A model generated the notes under the pieces. It was given only the letters and a program-made list of their open reading frames with translations, had not been told where the DNA came from and made no database searches. The position numbers and the translations under genes are program-made. Shown piece after piece: positions 13,131 to 26,643 of a stretch of DNA of 64,000 nt (position 1 is the stretch's first letter; each line of letters begins with the position of its first letter). The stretch lies in the NCBI GenBank assembly GCA_012932865.1, contig SAXG01000024.1, forward strand, positions 434,001-498,000. The letters are read 5' to 3'. Source of the stretch: Amylostereum areolatum. Lineage: Eukaryota > Basidiomycota > Agaricomycetes > Russulales > Stereaceae.

Positions 13131-15005
13131 CGCGGGCTCGCACCGTCTCGCACCACCGCCACGCCGCCCCCGGCGCGCGTTATTTAGCCTTCACGCCACG
13201 AAGTGCGTTTCCAAGCGACGCCACGCATTTAGGCGTTCCTCCCCCCCAACTCCATTCCCCTCCCTGGCGAAATCCCCGAGCCCGCCCGCGGACGATAGCC
13301 TGCCAGTGCATGACGTCGACGCCCCGGTCGCCCGCCCGCACGCGCCGCCGCCCTCCCCCGGGCTGCGCCTCTTACTTACTTCCTTACATACTCACAAGCT
13401 CCGATTTGCCTTTTTACCTTTTTTGTGTACCGCCTTCCCAAGTAAGCAAGTACTGAGTAGTACTCTGATGTAGTTAGTGAGTACTTACGACGGCCGACGT
13501 CATCCCCGCCCCGCCCCCGCCCCCCGCCATTTCCAAAACCAGGCCCGAACGAGAACAACCACGCACGGTTCGATCTCACTCGCGGACCCTCCGCCCGCCC
13601 CGCGCTCCACGGAGAGCGAGATCGGCGCGACCCAATTCATTCGCCGCCCCATCCCGCCCTCGCCCCTCCTCTCCCTCCTTGGCCCATCGGCGACCGGTCT
13701 CATTCACATAACCCACATACAGTAACGTCAACTCAACGCGCAAACCCCCGCCCGCCCGCCCCGTCTCGCGCCGTCTCGTCTCAGACCAAGCACCCCACCT
13801 TCACCGCGCCGTCTCCCACCACCACCGCACACACCGCGCGCGCACCTCGTCTCAGAGACTCAGACCGCCCCGCCCTCGCCCTCCCGTACCCGTCTCACCC
13901 CAAGTCAAACAACCGACATCGCCACCCTCACCCTCCAGCGCCGGCGAAAACCTCCCCCCCTCTCTCCCCCGATCCCCTCTCCTCCCCGATCCCACCCAGC
14001 CCGAATCCTACCTCCCATCGTCCCGTCCCGAAGCGTCTCAGTCCCTACGTCCGTCCGTCCGTCCGTGCATCCGCATCGCCCCTAACCCACCCCTACGGAA
14101 CCTTGCACTTGCAAAAAGGCTCGTCTTTTCACGACGCGTTCGGTTCAGTTCGGAGAGTGCGCGGTGCGGGATCGTCTACAGAAAGTATGGAGTTTTCCTG
14201 GTAGACGCGGAAATCGAATCCTTGCTGCAAACTTGCCTATCCGTACATCGAAACGTACGAGCTCGCGGAAGCAGAAGCAAAAATGCACCAGCATTCCTGG
14301 CCGGGTGGATGATCGACGCGCGGGCGCAGCGCCCGACTCCACGCGCCAGCTCAGCGGAAGCAAACCGAAAAAAAACCCAGCCCCTCATCGACGTTCCTGA
14401 ATTCCTCGCTCAGACGCTTCCAAACTCTTACGGTTTTCACGCGACGGTGAACAGTGAAAGAAAAAGACCAGGGGGATCCCCTCTACAATTAAACCCGTAA
14501 AAACGAAAGAAAAGGAGAAGAGGACTGTCTCTACGAGCACAAACACGGACACGGACACATGGGGTGGGTGGGAGCCAACAAGAATGGCCGGGGGCTGAGG
14601 GCGATGGGGAAAGGGGCCGGGCAGCGTATACAAAGTACATATTAAACGGGGGCAGGGGGGAGGCGGGGCGGGGCGGGGAGCATGGAAAGGTATATACAGC
14701 AGAATAGGTATATGCACAGCAAAGGTATCGAAGGAGGAAGAGGGATGGGGCGATGCAAGCGGGCAGGGGGAAGGGGGGAACGCATGGAGGGAGAGAGGCT
14801 AGATGATGTGCACGAGAGGTTGAACGGATTATATTGGAGGGTCGGGGGTAGCGCAGCGGGATGAACAGGGGAGGAACGTGCGAGGACAGGGGAGTGAATA
14901 TATATGTGCATAAGATAACCGAGGCGGAGAGCGTACAACAGACAACAGAGAGAAAAAAGCAAGAAGGCGAGGCCGTGCAAACGGAGTTGCAAGGGGACAA
15001 GGAGA
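13131..15005. other. Strongly C-rich promoter-like DNA, then the 3' side of the FYVE gene
   Basis: From 13140 to 14100 the plus strand is extremely rich in C and poor in G, including a CCGT tetramer repeat near 14049-14066 and TACTTAC motifs at 13373 and 13482. From about 14500 the composition flips to G-rich on the plus strand, which is the 3' side of the minus-strand FYVE gene. I see no convincing gene. Confidence 0.35.
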
Positions 15006-16051
15006 TCAAGCGGAGGAAGGACCGAGGCGGATGGCGCGACGATCGACGGGCTTGCGCATGCGGAAGGGGCCGTCAGTGATGACAGGGTTCTCCCACAGAC
15101 GACGGGCGGCGCGCTCTTCCTCATCGAGAAGGATCTCGTACGCGGGCTTGCGACCGGGGAAGCGACGGGTGGCGGCGTCGGGCGGGGGAGTAGGGACCCA
15201 GCGACCGCCTCCGGTGGCCTTGCAAATGGCGGAGGGATGGCGGAGGGGGTAGGTAGCGAGCTCGGCCAAGTCTGGGGGAAGGTCGAACTCGACGGGGGTA
15301 GGGGGAGGGGAGGAAGGGAAGAGAGGGGAGAGCGGCGACGACGTCGAGGAGACTTGGGAGAAGGTTTAGGGGAAGCGGTGTCGACAGAGTCGGGGACAGG
15401 GAGGGGCTTGCGAGGGATGCCGTGGATTTGGTTGTAGCAGTCGTCGCAGACGCGAGCGGGGAGGAGGGGGGCCTCTGGGCTGGCGTAGCGGATGAGGGGA
15501 GTGTTGCGTGGGGGGTTGATGAAGGGGAGGGTGGTGGTGTCGAGGAGAGGGGTGGACCGGGAGGAGCACGTCTGACAGAAGACACCGCCGCACTTGCGAC
15601 AATGGTGCCTGCGTTCGCGGAAAGAGAAGCGTTTGGCGCAGGGGAACGCGTCGCAACTGGAGGCGTCGCTGTCGGGTTTCCAAAGATGGCGGGGGAGGAG
15701 AACGGCGAGGTGTTCGAGGGGACGGATGGAGAGGGTCGAGTAGAGGGAGGCGATGCTGGAGGAACCGCTGCTGGTGCCGTCGGAGAGCGAGGGCAGGGAG
15801 GCGGTGGAGGTCGGGGACCGAGCGAGGTCTGCGAGGAAAGCAACGAGTGAGTATGGACGGAGCACGTGGTACGACGGAGACGGAGGAAACGCACCGGAGC
15901 TGGACGCGATGGGGGAGGGCTTGTAGGGGAGGGCGACGCGCACGGAGGCGGCGGGGGACGACGAGGAGGAGTAAGCGCCGCGGGAGGAGGTGGCGGCGGT
16001 GTCGTCAGAGGCGGACGAGGACGAGGAGGAGGAAGATGCGGAAGAGGCCAT
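15006..16051 (-). CDS. FYVE zinc-finger protein
   Basis: Start at ATG 16051 (MASSASSSS, a low-complexity Ser-rich head); an in-frame upstream start exists at 16213 but adds atypical sequence. A 66-nt intron at 15829-15894 (GTGCGT...CGCAG) keeps the frame. The FYVE domain lies at roughly residues 100-186: a W near 102, the signature RRHHCRKCGGVFCQTC, and a final RVCDDC pair after an insertion of about 40 residues. FYVE domains bind phosphatidylinositol 3-phosphate on endosomes, so a role in endosomal or vacuolar traffic is inferred. The tail in the frame ending at 15006 (DEEERAARRLWENPVITDG) looks genuinely coding but is offset from the FYVE frame. A small unrecognised intron or a frameshift between about 15240 and 15370 is needed; otherwise the FYVE frame runs on to 14642. 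Confidence 0.65.
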
Positions 16052-19000
16052 CGGATGGAAAGGTGACGGGGACGGGGAACGAGCAGAAACCGGTGTGTTG
16101 AAATCGCCCTTTATTCGTTCGCCCTCTCTCAACGCGGCCGCCCCGAGAACATGGCGCGAAGGACCCGGAACCCGATCGATCTTCCGCGTGGCCGCATCGG
16201 CCTTTTCCCGCAAAATACCTCTCCCACGCTCCCTGTCTCCTCTCCGCCTCGCCTCGCCTCACCTCCGTCTCGCAAGTTGCCCCTGCCTCACTTTTGGCCC
16301 CGCACCGCCTCCCCTCCCTCCCCGCCAGCCACCGTGGCCTGATCTCTTCCTTCCCCTCCTCCTCCTCCTCCTCTCCCTCCCTCCCCTGTCCCCATCTCCC
16401 CTCGCTCAACGGTTGTCAGCCCCTGACATGGCACGGCAGAAGCGCAGGAGAGGAGCTGGTTGTGTTGATGGGGACGATCGTCCGGCCTCGCGACAAAACG
16501 TAAGGACAAAATATCACATTTTATTGGGTTTACCGGTCGCGCTTCCCCTGGATGGCACACCTCCACCTGTCAGTGCTCAGCGTGCCACTCGCGCTCGGCG
16601 ACGACCCCTCCCCCTCCTTTCCCCACCCTCACGCCCATCCACCTCCTCTCGCTCTCCAGGAATGGCCCACATGGACCGCCGACGTCCCCGGTGTTGCGCC
16701 CACACGATCCGCGACATGAGCCCTCCATCGCCCAATCCGTACACTCCCTCGACACCCCGATGGCCCCGATGGCCCCCATTGTTCTTCAAAGCTCGCCCAC
16801 CTGTCGTCTTCCTCCCCATTGTTCGCCCCAACGTGCCTCAACCTGCCACCCACCCCGTCCACCCGTCCGACATCGACAGTCTCCGTCCACGACCAGCTGA
16901 AGGTGCCCATCCTCGATCCCGACACGATCGTCTCCGCCCCTTCCTTCTCTTCCTTCCCTTTCCTTCCCCGCCCCCGTCTGTCCACGCGCCCAATTCATCG
17001 TCGCTCGCCTCCCCTCCCCTATCCAGATCAGCAAGGCACGCCCCACGGCGGAGCTGTCATCCGCACATGGTTTCCCGCTCGGTCGCTGTCAGACAGTGGC
17101 ACGCACCGCCAGAACCATCCTTCGTGCCACCGTCCAACTCTAAAATCCCAACCCCCCGATCCGGTCACCTCTTTGCCCGTTGTGTCTGCGCGCCATCGCC
17201 ACCTGCCTTTTGTCTTCTCATGTCAATAATATCCGAGCCTTGTTTCGGGGATTGTTCGGTCCAGGCGGAGACTGGGTCGTCGTGCGTCCCTTCGTCCTCC
17301 GTCTCCCATTCATCTCCTCGTCCTTTGTCTCTCTTCTCCGCGCCTCCGTGTTATCTACGCCTGGCCCAGGCCGCCTCCCTTTGTACCCCCGAGAAATACC
17401 AATGTCGTATCCACATCCCATTGTCCACCTGTCCTCTCTCTCTCTCTCTCTCCGCGATAGCGGCCACGCCACCCGCCACCCGCCAAGCTCTCCGACGCGA
17501 TAAGAAAAAAGAAGTCTCCTTCCCTCGCGTTTCGTATCCACGTCGACCGCTTGTCGGTTCGACACCGACACGTTCGCGCGCTCCACCTGGGACCCAGAAC
17601 GGCCCGCCGCCGACAACACAACACAACATAATCCACGCCTGACACGGCTCATCCGTCCCCAAGCGAACTCACTACGCGCGTTCATAGCCTCGTCGTTAGC
17701 CCATGCACGCACGCCCATCGCCTGCGCCCGTCCAAGCCTCCTGTCCAATCCACCTGTTTAATGTTCAACGTGCAACGTCGAACCTCGCGCCATCTCTCTT
17801 GTCTCCCGCCTCGAGCCCTTGTTGTCCCCGTCGCGTTGTCTCACTTCTCTCGCCTTCTAAGAAGTAAGTAGCTTGCCACAGCTCCTGCCGTAAGTAACCC
17901 AATATCTCGAATGATCACAGCGCCCGCCCTCGCTTAGCATGTCTCCCCAATCCATCCACGCTCGCTCGCACGCTAAGGGTCCTGTCCCCCGACTCACTAT
18001 GATAGGTCTCCCAGCCGCCACCTTCGCGGCATCTCAGTCGCATCTTATTTCTCCTTTGTTCCGTCAGACAGCCATCCACCCCGGTGCGAGCGTGTCGAAC
18101 GCCGTACTTACCACTTACCCTATTTAGGTGACAGAGCCCATGCGCGAGAGTGAAGCGTTTTCGAACGGTGCGGGAGGGAGGGAGTTGTCTTCTCGCCCTC
18201 GCGCTGCGCTGCCGCGTCGGCCGTGCCGTGTTCTGTTTTCTTCTTTTCTTTTAGCTTTTCGAGGTGGGCGCGTGTTTGAGCGCGTGGCGCCGGGCATTCA
18301 CTCCACGCCTCTTCTCTTCCTTCCCTCACGTCCGTCCGCGGAGGGCCCGCAGCGCAAGTAAATCATCTACGCGCTCGACCCCCAAGGCCTCAAAGCCTCA
18401 CCGACGGACAGCCCTCTCCTCGTCTTCGTCGCGCGCGCTCGGGCTCTGGGTTGACTCTGACCTATCGCTGGGCTACCTCGAACGCCGCGCGCACCTTCGA
18501 CCACGCCAATTCAACAGCACCTCGGTTCTAATCCAATCAGCGCCTCCGCCTCCCTCCCACACGTACGTACATATCCCCGCCCGGACGTGTATCTGACGGC
18601 TCCGCCCGCCCCACCGCCACCCCCCTCCAGACCTTACATCTCCGCGATTGGTCCCCCCGCCTCTGCCGTACTGACCACCGTCTGCGTCAGGACCCAATCC
18701 CGTCCAGCCGCCCGCCGTCCGCGGTTCGCCGCCGTGTCGTCGTTCGACCTATCGCAGCCGTCTGTCTAGATGGGCGCGCGCGTCATTGGGTCCCGTGTAT
18801 ACGTACGTGCGGCGCGTCGATCCCGGATCGCGCGGCGGGGCGCGTGCTTTACTCAAGTACTTACCGTTGTGCGCTACTGCTCGTCGTGAGTACGGTATCG
18901 GGGGCGCGCGCCCACGTCGTTCCTCGAGAGAGGTCAGTGGCGGCGATTGGGGTAAACGTACGTACGTATACGCGGGAGCTGTGTTCGATATCATACGGCG

Positions 19001-22000
19001 CCGCTCGTCGGTTGGAATGCGTTATGTGCTTATTGCGCTGCGCCGCTCATGCCGTATAGAACTTGAATGTCCTTGCGCCAATGAGGGGTGCACCGCACGC
19101 TATCGCGCCGCCGTCCCGCAGGCTCGCGTTCGCTCTTTGTTCTTGTTCGCGTAAGTAACGGGATGTGTAAGTTATGTCTGCGCCACACACATATATCGAT
19201 CAAGTCCAACACAGACGCATCCAACCAAACCCGACCCCCCCCCCCCCCCCCCCCCGCCCGCGACGCCGCCTCGCACGTCGCACGGAGGAGACTCGCGCCA
19301 ACGACGCACACATCGCCGTTCGAACCCCAGGTCCCGTCCTCGCCGACGGGCCAATCGCGAAGTGACGACCGTCGTTGGATCCGTCAACCTCGACCCTGTT
19401 CTCAAAGCTATCGCCGTCAGACCTCCGCCCCATCTTTTTTATTTCTTTTTTTTCTGGGACCTCGTCCAATCTTCTGCGTCTCCCAGCGCACTGACAGCGC
19501 GCATATCACATATCGCATCCCTTCATCTCGATAAGTAGCTTGCGCCGCGAACGCCTCCAGAGTCCACTGCCAGAGACCAGAGACCCAGTTGAAGCTCCCA
19601 CCGCGCGCTTGCGCATTTGAACTTGCTAAAAGTAAGTACGACGACGAAGATCACCGTCAAATGCACCGCCACCGCGTCCGCTTCCCGATCCCTCATTGGC
19701 CCGCGCGAACGAAACCCAACACGCGCGCTGGCTCCCCGCCCAATCCCGTCCCGCGCATTGCGATCGCGCCCCGGCCCGACGCTCGCCGACTCCCAAAAAA
19801 CGAAACGAGCGTGTTTCCCCGTCCCGGTCGACGTGGCGGCGGGGCCGGGGACGTGGAACCCAACCGCACCAGGCCCGTCCGCCACGCGGGGCGGGTGGGG
19901 CACGGGGTTCTCAGTCCTGACCGATTGGTTTTTCCCGTACGTACTTTCCATGCCGATGGGTAAAATGGGCCCTCCCAATTCCGAATACTGTCAAGATGGA
20001 AGAAGGTGCCTTGCGATTGGACGGAGGGCGGGGCGGGGCGGGAGGGTAATTGTTATTGGAAGAGGGGAAGGGGAAGGTGGGAGGAGTTCAGTTAGGGGCG
20101 TCGAGGACTGGGATGGGCCATATTCATGGCAGCGGCGGGGAAGTTGGATGGCGCGGAGCGTGGATGTATGGTATGGATTACGACAGGACGCGGAGTACAA
20201 TGTATTCGGACTCGAAGTCGACGAGACAAGGGAGGACACTGAACACCATCGCGGGGTGGTCCCACCGGTGCGCGCTGCGGACCAGCAAGGGTAACACAGG
20301 AGTCGACGTGGTTCACGACGCGCGACGCCCCGCCACGTCCACGTCCGCGACCGCACCGCACTGCACCGCCATGTCTCGCAAGGAATCGCGACCCACACCG
20401 ACGCCCCGCCCGCGCATCGTCCCATTTCACCGCGCGAGCGCATGCTCCGGAGGGGTCGAGGACGCCGTCCACGCTTGCAAGTTGCGCCCCCACGGTCCCG
20501 CACGCGGCTCGCAGGACCACGGAAGCAAAAGAAAACGGTTGAGGCCCACGCTGCGCGCGATCGAGGATCCGAGGTCCCCTCCCGGAACCAAAAAAAAATG
20601 AAGGAAACGGAACCAAACCTTGCCACGCCCGACGCCCTCTTGTGCCAGGCTCCGAGACACGGTCAAGCCCGATTCCAAGGACGCGCGCGCGCGGGGGGGC
20701 GGGCTTACAGTGCACCCTCCCGCTCGTAGCACATGTTCGGCGAACTGTGCATTGCATTTGCGGTTGCGATTTCTGTTTCATAGGCCAATATTGCGCGTCG
20801 ACGCGCCCTCCCCTTGCTCGCCGACGCGGGAATGCCGCGCTCATCGTTCATCCTCGTCCGACCCGCCTCCTCCTAGTACTGAGTCTCTCGACCGGAAACC
20901 CAGCGACCCACACTCCCGATCCAATGCGTTCGAGAAGAGAAAATGGAAAAGGAACCCGACCGGAAAGGTCCCGCTGCCCGCGCACACGACGTAAAAAGTG
21001 CTTCCGCTGGGGGCATCGATGGGGATGGGCGGGTCCGGGTGGCTGGGAGATGTTGCGGGCGAGAGGTGGATGAGGTGGGCTAACGAAAAGTGAGAAGGGG
21101 GGGGTGGAACATTTGGAAGAGGTCGGCGCGGTTCTGTCAATCCATCGACATCGATTGGGCACAAGGACGTAACGATCTGGAGAACGAACGTCGAACCCTC
21201 CGTTCATTATTGCGATCGCGATCGCGGGGTCGGATTAGCGCTCGAACTTGAACCTACTTACATGCCAGCTTCATACAAAGAGGGCCCGCACGTGGACGTT
21301 GCACACCGAAGCACTGACCAGCGACGGCGCAAGAAGAGAGCGACTTGCTCTGAGGTCGCCCTTGTCGTCGACCACAGCCCGCCATGCCGCGAGGGTGCAT
21401 CTTTCACGCGCCCCCCGCCTCCTCCGTATAGACTAGCGTCCCCGCACAGCAAGTATAATTGAACGCGGACGGCGGCGGCCGCCCTCGTCATCCTTGGCCC
21501 CTCAGGGAAGAACGTCCGGGCCGGCATCGATAATTGACGGGCACGGTGGGCTTTCTCGACAACGCGACGCGGGGAAATCGGCTTCAAGACCCGCGCGATG
21601 CGATGTTCTTTCCAGAAAACGCGACGAGAGAAATTCAGGGAAGAGGGGATGCGCCAACCGTGCCGCCGTTTTCTGGTTTCCCATCAGCGTGGCCAGCACC
21701 CAGCGCCAGCGCCGGGGCACCGTCGCCGATCGATAAAAAGTGATATGGCGGCGAAGATCAGGCAGGAGGGCGGGGATGGGATTGGACAGGTAATGGGGGA
21801 AGGTACGCTGCGCGCGCCGGCTGGATCGGAAGGTGGTGGTGGGTGGCTGTGGACGCTGGTTGGACGGTCGTACTTTGCCTTCGGTACGTCGGGAATCGGG
21901 GTGCGGATTTTGCTGCCACGATGCAGCTTCGTTCGCCGCGTGGGCAAGAGCAAGCGCGGCATCGTCGGGGGACATGGGCACTCTGGCACTGGACAGGGGC

Positions 22001-25000
22001 TGCCGCGTCGTGTGGGGCAACAAGGCAGGACGTAAAAAAGCGGGGGCGTTAACGTTCTGATGGGGATCGGCGTGCGTTCGCACCAAGAAACGCGTTCTCG
22101 CGACGACGACGACCGCTCGCGTGACCGTCTTCAATCTTGCGCATCGACCGTTCGCTCATCCACGCGATGCAGCCCATCGCGGCGAAGTGACCTGCAAGGG
22201 GTGGCATGTACCCTCCCGTGTATTCTCGAACGCACACTGATTCTAAGCGAGAGACGTACACGTACAAGAACGCGGCGGGTCTACCCAAGGTCTACCAAGG
22301 GGGCGATAGAGCTAAACACACGAGGCGGGGGGGTGCGGTCACGAGGCTATGTCTGCCGGCATTACCTGGAGCCACGATGCATTGCAAAACCTTCCAGACC
22401 TGGGCCGGAGCCGTCGTATGTCTGCGAAGGGTCGGTCAAGGGCGGAGTGTGCGGGCGGGGAGACCAATCCGGGCCTCGAGGCGGATGGGCGCTTGCGAAT
22501 GCGGACATCGACGATCAGCGGGAGACCCGACAGCTTGGAGCGGCATGCCTGTTGGGAAGGACGTCCGCGGCGATGAGCGGTTAGTGCGACTCCGACTCTG
22601 CGAGGGTGGTGAGTGCGAGAGTGCAGGTTGAGGGGACTCTTGGCGATGGGCCCTTGCGAAGCGTCGAGCGCCCGGAGGGACAAAGCAGTCGGGTCGCCGA
22701 CTCGGAGGAAGAATCGTGAAGGCAGGCGCTGGGGTGGTCGAGAACGTCGTGCGGGATGAAGCGGGCGCGTCTGAGCGATGGGGTTGGATGGCTGAGGACA
22801 CTGAGAACGGCTACGGGCGGAACATGGGCTATGGCGAGCCGCGACGAAGAGGTCTTGACTCTTGTCCTGACTCCCGCGTCGAGCGCCAGAAGATTCTGAT
22901 GTGTAAGTTAGTATACAGCTTCTCTGTGTCCGGCGTGGGCAAGGATGCGTGCGCCTGTTGCGGCCTCATGGCCACGCCAAAGCTCTGACGAGATCAATTC
23001 CAGTGGTGCAGTAATTACAACTGTCCTTGGACGCCGGAAATGTGCTCGAAATGGAGACGTCGTTTGAGGTGGTGATGGACGGTCCCGCGTGGACGGTGAG
23101 CGAATGGACATATACGAAAGAGAGGATCAGTGGGTGCTTCCGACGGTAAATTGATCCATGAGAATGGAGAATAGTGTACGGCACAGAGAAGTAGAAAAAG
23201 ATCGATCAGAGGGGCCGGGATGGAGACTCTTCGACGTTCGAAATCTTCGAGTGGGGAGTGGATGACGAGGGAGCCTAGGGTCGAAGGGAGGCCGAGGCGG
23301 CCACTTTGTCGCGGAAGACCTCGAGAGCTCTGTAGACCATGACGATGCTGCTACGCCATTGGAGGGCTCATATGTATCAGAAAGAGCTCGACGAGAGGCA
23401 GCTCGGCGCGTCGGGGTGTCTCGAGAAATTGACGCGTACGTAAACTCCAAGAGACCAGGCCGTTGTGCTCCAATCGACCGACCGACGCTCCAGCTGGGCA
23501 CTCCGAAGAGGAGGGGATATACCAGAGAAGGTCAAGAGGATACAAGAGAGCTGCCCAAGGTACTTCTGCTGAGTCACGAAAATGACTTCATAGAACCTGG
23601 CGCCCACATTTCTCGAAATATCATATCGGTCCCCACCTGGGCTCCAAAAGACCTATGCTAGCACTTTTTTGAGAATTCTTGAGGTGGAATTTGTGTCAAT
23701 TGGTTCCGCGACGAGGGAGCGATGGACAGCGATGGTGGAGAGAGCGTTGGAGACTCGGAGAGAGCAAGAACATGGAAGGAAGAGTTTGAGTCAGCCGCCT
23801 TGAGCGCTTGAGCGCCGAGGCGAGGCGAGGTGCAGCTGCCGCCTCGCCCTGCGATTGGACGACGTGAGCTTGACTTCTTTCCTTCGTCCCCAAACCGCGA
23901 CTTGGTCGTTTCGCCGACGTTTGGCCTGGCTCACCCAGGCTCACCCTCGATCAACCTCAAAGGCTCAACTCGTCTGCTGGCACCACCATATCTTGCTCGA
24001 TTTCTCTCAGCGTCGAAGCCCCGCGTTCCAACTCGTGTTCACTCTCGCGATCTCGGTTTCCCCGTCGTACAGCACACAGATGACACGGCCTTTGACCCTC
24101 AGGAACCTGTACAACGTCCGCGGTCATAAGTATGCTGGAGAGAAGAGACGCAGTACTTTAGAGGGACATACGACGGAGCCGGAGCTCGCTCGCACTGTAA
24201 CCAATATCGGTACGACTTCGTCTTCTTCTTTCCTTCCATGTCGCCTTGCTCACCCAAAATGCTATCAGTCATTCAATCCTGCCCACCCCCAATCCTCCCG
24301 ACAGCCCCCGTTCCCATCCGACGCGCTTGAAGTGTTGTTGCAGTGGGTATCAGCGAAATAAGAGCCCTCGACGAGCTCAACCCACCCAAAGCATCCTTTG
24401 CCACCCACACCGTTTGCCCGTGGTTTCAGCGAAGCTCTGGCGGTGGACACGAAGGTAGTCCGGCTCTGGGCAGCCGATACCGTGCTCTCTCGCTTGACGG
24501 CTCGCCCACCACTTCGGAAGCGGGACCATCAATGCCCGCTGATCCCAACTCTAAAAGCATACGTCGAAATTCTCCAGGGACCTCTCGTCAGCCACAGGCC
24601 ACCACGATGCAATTCTCCGTACCGCGCCCGAACCGCGGTTTATTCGTCGATATCGCGCGTGAGGGTCGGAGAGCGTGCTGCGTTCGACGGGGGTACGGGC
24701 CAGTAGGTTTGGATATAAGAGGCCGTTTTCGAAGGATATTCGTCTCACAGACTCCGAAGATACGCTGGCGAGCGCGTAAGTACGCTCCACCTGCGCATGT
24801 AGAACCCGCCGCCACCAATGGTCATCTGCATACCTGCGGTCCAGCTCTCGCTCTACAATGGCGGGCCGCCATCCTCCTCAACCTATACTCCCCCACCTTC
24901 TCGACGCAAAGGAGACACGGCCCGACATCTATAAACGCTCTCACCAGCTTCTCGACATAGTAGTACATTGTATGTACATCCTTTCCCGCCCTCCTCGTTC

Positions 25001-26643
25001 GAGTCACATCTCACTCGCCTTCCTTCCGTTCCAGCCCACCATGAACAAAGTCTATTTACCCCCCTCTCCTCGGAAGGGAGGGCATGAGACGGCCCGCTCG
25101 GATCCCGCGGGCGCATCCAGCGTTCAACGTTCAACGTTCAACGATTGCAAATCGCACCAGAAGCTGCCCCCGGAGAGAGCACCGTGGAGAAGTTGTAGGC
25201 CAATTTCCCGTCGTATGTGCGTCGACCTTTGGGCCTGCGGGGGAGCAATTAGGATCTCGGCAGAGACCGTTATCGCGTGCGCGCATTTGTGTGGAGGGTG
25301 CCTGCTCGGGAGCTGTGGTTGTGCGCGCTCAGGCGGGAAGGGGAAGGTATGGGAGCCGAACTCTAATTCCCCTGCGTCTGTCGCACGCGTTGGCAACGAT
25401 ATACACCACTCGAAGCTTCACTTTCCTTTCCGCCTTCACCATTCCTTCACGGGCCTTCGCCCATCTCGTGCATCCTCCTGTCTATTGTGGGCGTGCGTTT
25501 GTCCGTTCTCGTCCGTAGGTGCTCAATAACACGATGTGTTCCGTCTTCCAGCCCGCCGCGCGCGTTCAGTTCAGGGCTTGCTTCGCTCGGGATGGCTGCG
25601 CTTCTATGTTCCAGGCAGAGATGCGCGTGCGGCGTGTGAGGATTGCGCTCAGGATGGTTTGGCCTGGCGCGTTCAGCCCAGGGATCAAAGGCTTTGAGTC
25701 GGACGGCGACGGCAGGGTGCGGTTCTATAACTGGCTCGCTCGGGGATGATCGGGAGTGGAGGTGTACCGTGCCCGTCGTGGGTCCGTTCAGCGTGCACGG
25801 TCATTTTCAGGACGCTCGGGTTGCTATAGGTTGCAATTTCCCGAAACGCGCATCTGCGAGCATGCACTGGCTCCCTGAGCGGGTCCCGATGTCGGTGAGT
25901 GCCCTCGACTGCCTTTGGTGGCGATCCCTGCGAAACAAACTCACCGATCTGCTCATTTTGTTATAGGTGGGCGCATCCGGTGGCTGGAGCTGAAGCTCGT
26001 GTAAATGCAGAGCGACGCGCTCGGCCGGTCCCGACGCGCGGACTGCAGGGACAGTATGTCCGCTCTCGGACTCCGAGGGGTTTCCCTGCGCCACCGTCCT
26101 CTGATTTATTGACCTCACGCCGCCACGGCCGCCACATTTGTGTACACAACACAACGGCATAACATTCGAAGTGGCGCGTTTCTGGGCGCTCTGGCGTTTC
26201 AGCGCACGTGGAAGCGAAGGTTGTGTTCATTTTAACGTTCCGCCCGACGTGCTAGAGCTTATGTGTATGCCGTATGCGCAAGGTTGGGTATATGTTCCAG
26301 GGGGACGGTCAAGAGGGAAATTCCGGTGCTTCGGCGGGGCTCCGGGGTGTCGCCTACGCACGGCGGGACGGCAGGACTGTTAGGCACCGAGATGAGATTC
26401 TCGACGGAGAGGTGGTTGTTCGTAACAACGCTGGTGTCTTCTATACCTGCCGTCTCTCGTTGAGGATGCGTATACCTCGATGCGTATACCGGCGTCGGCT
26501 GCGGAAATACGAGGAGAAGATATTGTCAATCACAAGTAGGGTGGACCGCCGTCAGTATGTCCACTTCCACTTCCACTTGCCCTCTCCCCCGCGGTTCCAA
26601 CGCTCACAAACATACGGTATAGGTATGGCTACTTAGGCGCAAA
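16052..26643. other. GC-rich region without recognisable genes
   Basis: Some 10.6 kb with long stop-free frames that result from GC richness rather than coding. The plus strand is C-rich to about 18.7 kb and holds a CT dinucleotide run near 17433-17452 and a 21-base poly(C) run at 19235. Exact GTAAGTA or TACTTAC heptamers are dense between 17.8 and 19.7 kb on both strands. Frames near 24.06-24.36, 24.34-24.96 and 25.53-25.75 kb have protein-like composition but no family I recognise. Confidence 0.3.
19235..19255. repeat. Poly(C) run, 21 bases
   Basis: Uninterrupted C on the plus strand. It could form a G-quadruplex on the minus strand and is prone to length errors in sequencing. Confidence 0.9.

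Noticed and set aside
15990..17642. A 550-codon plus-strand frame
   Set aside because: It begins antisense to the FYVE gene and runs through C-rich DNA. The product is low-complexity Pro/Ser/Arg, as expected from GC-rich non-coding sequence.
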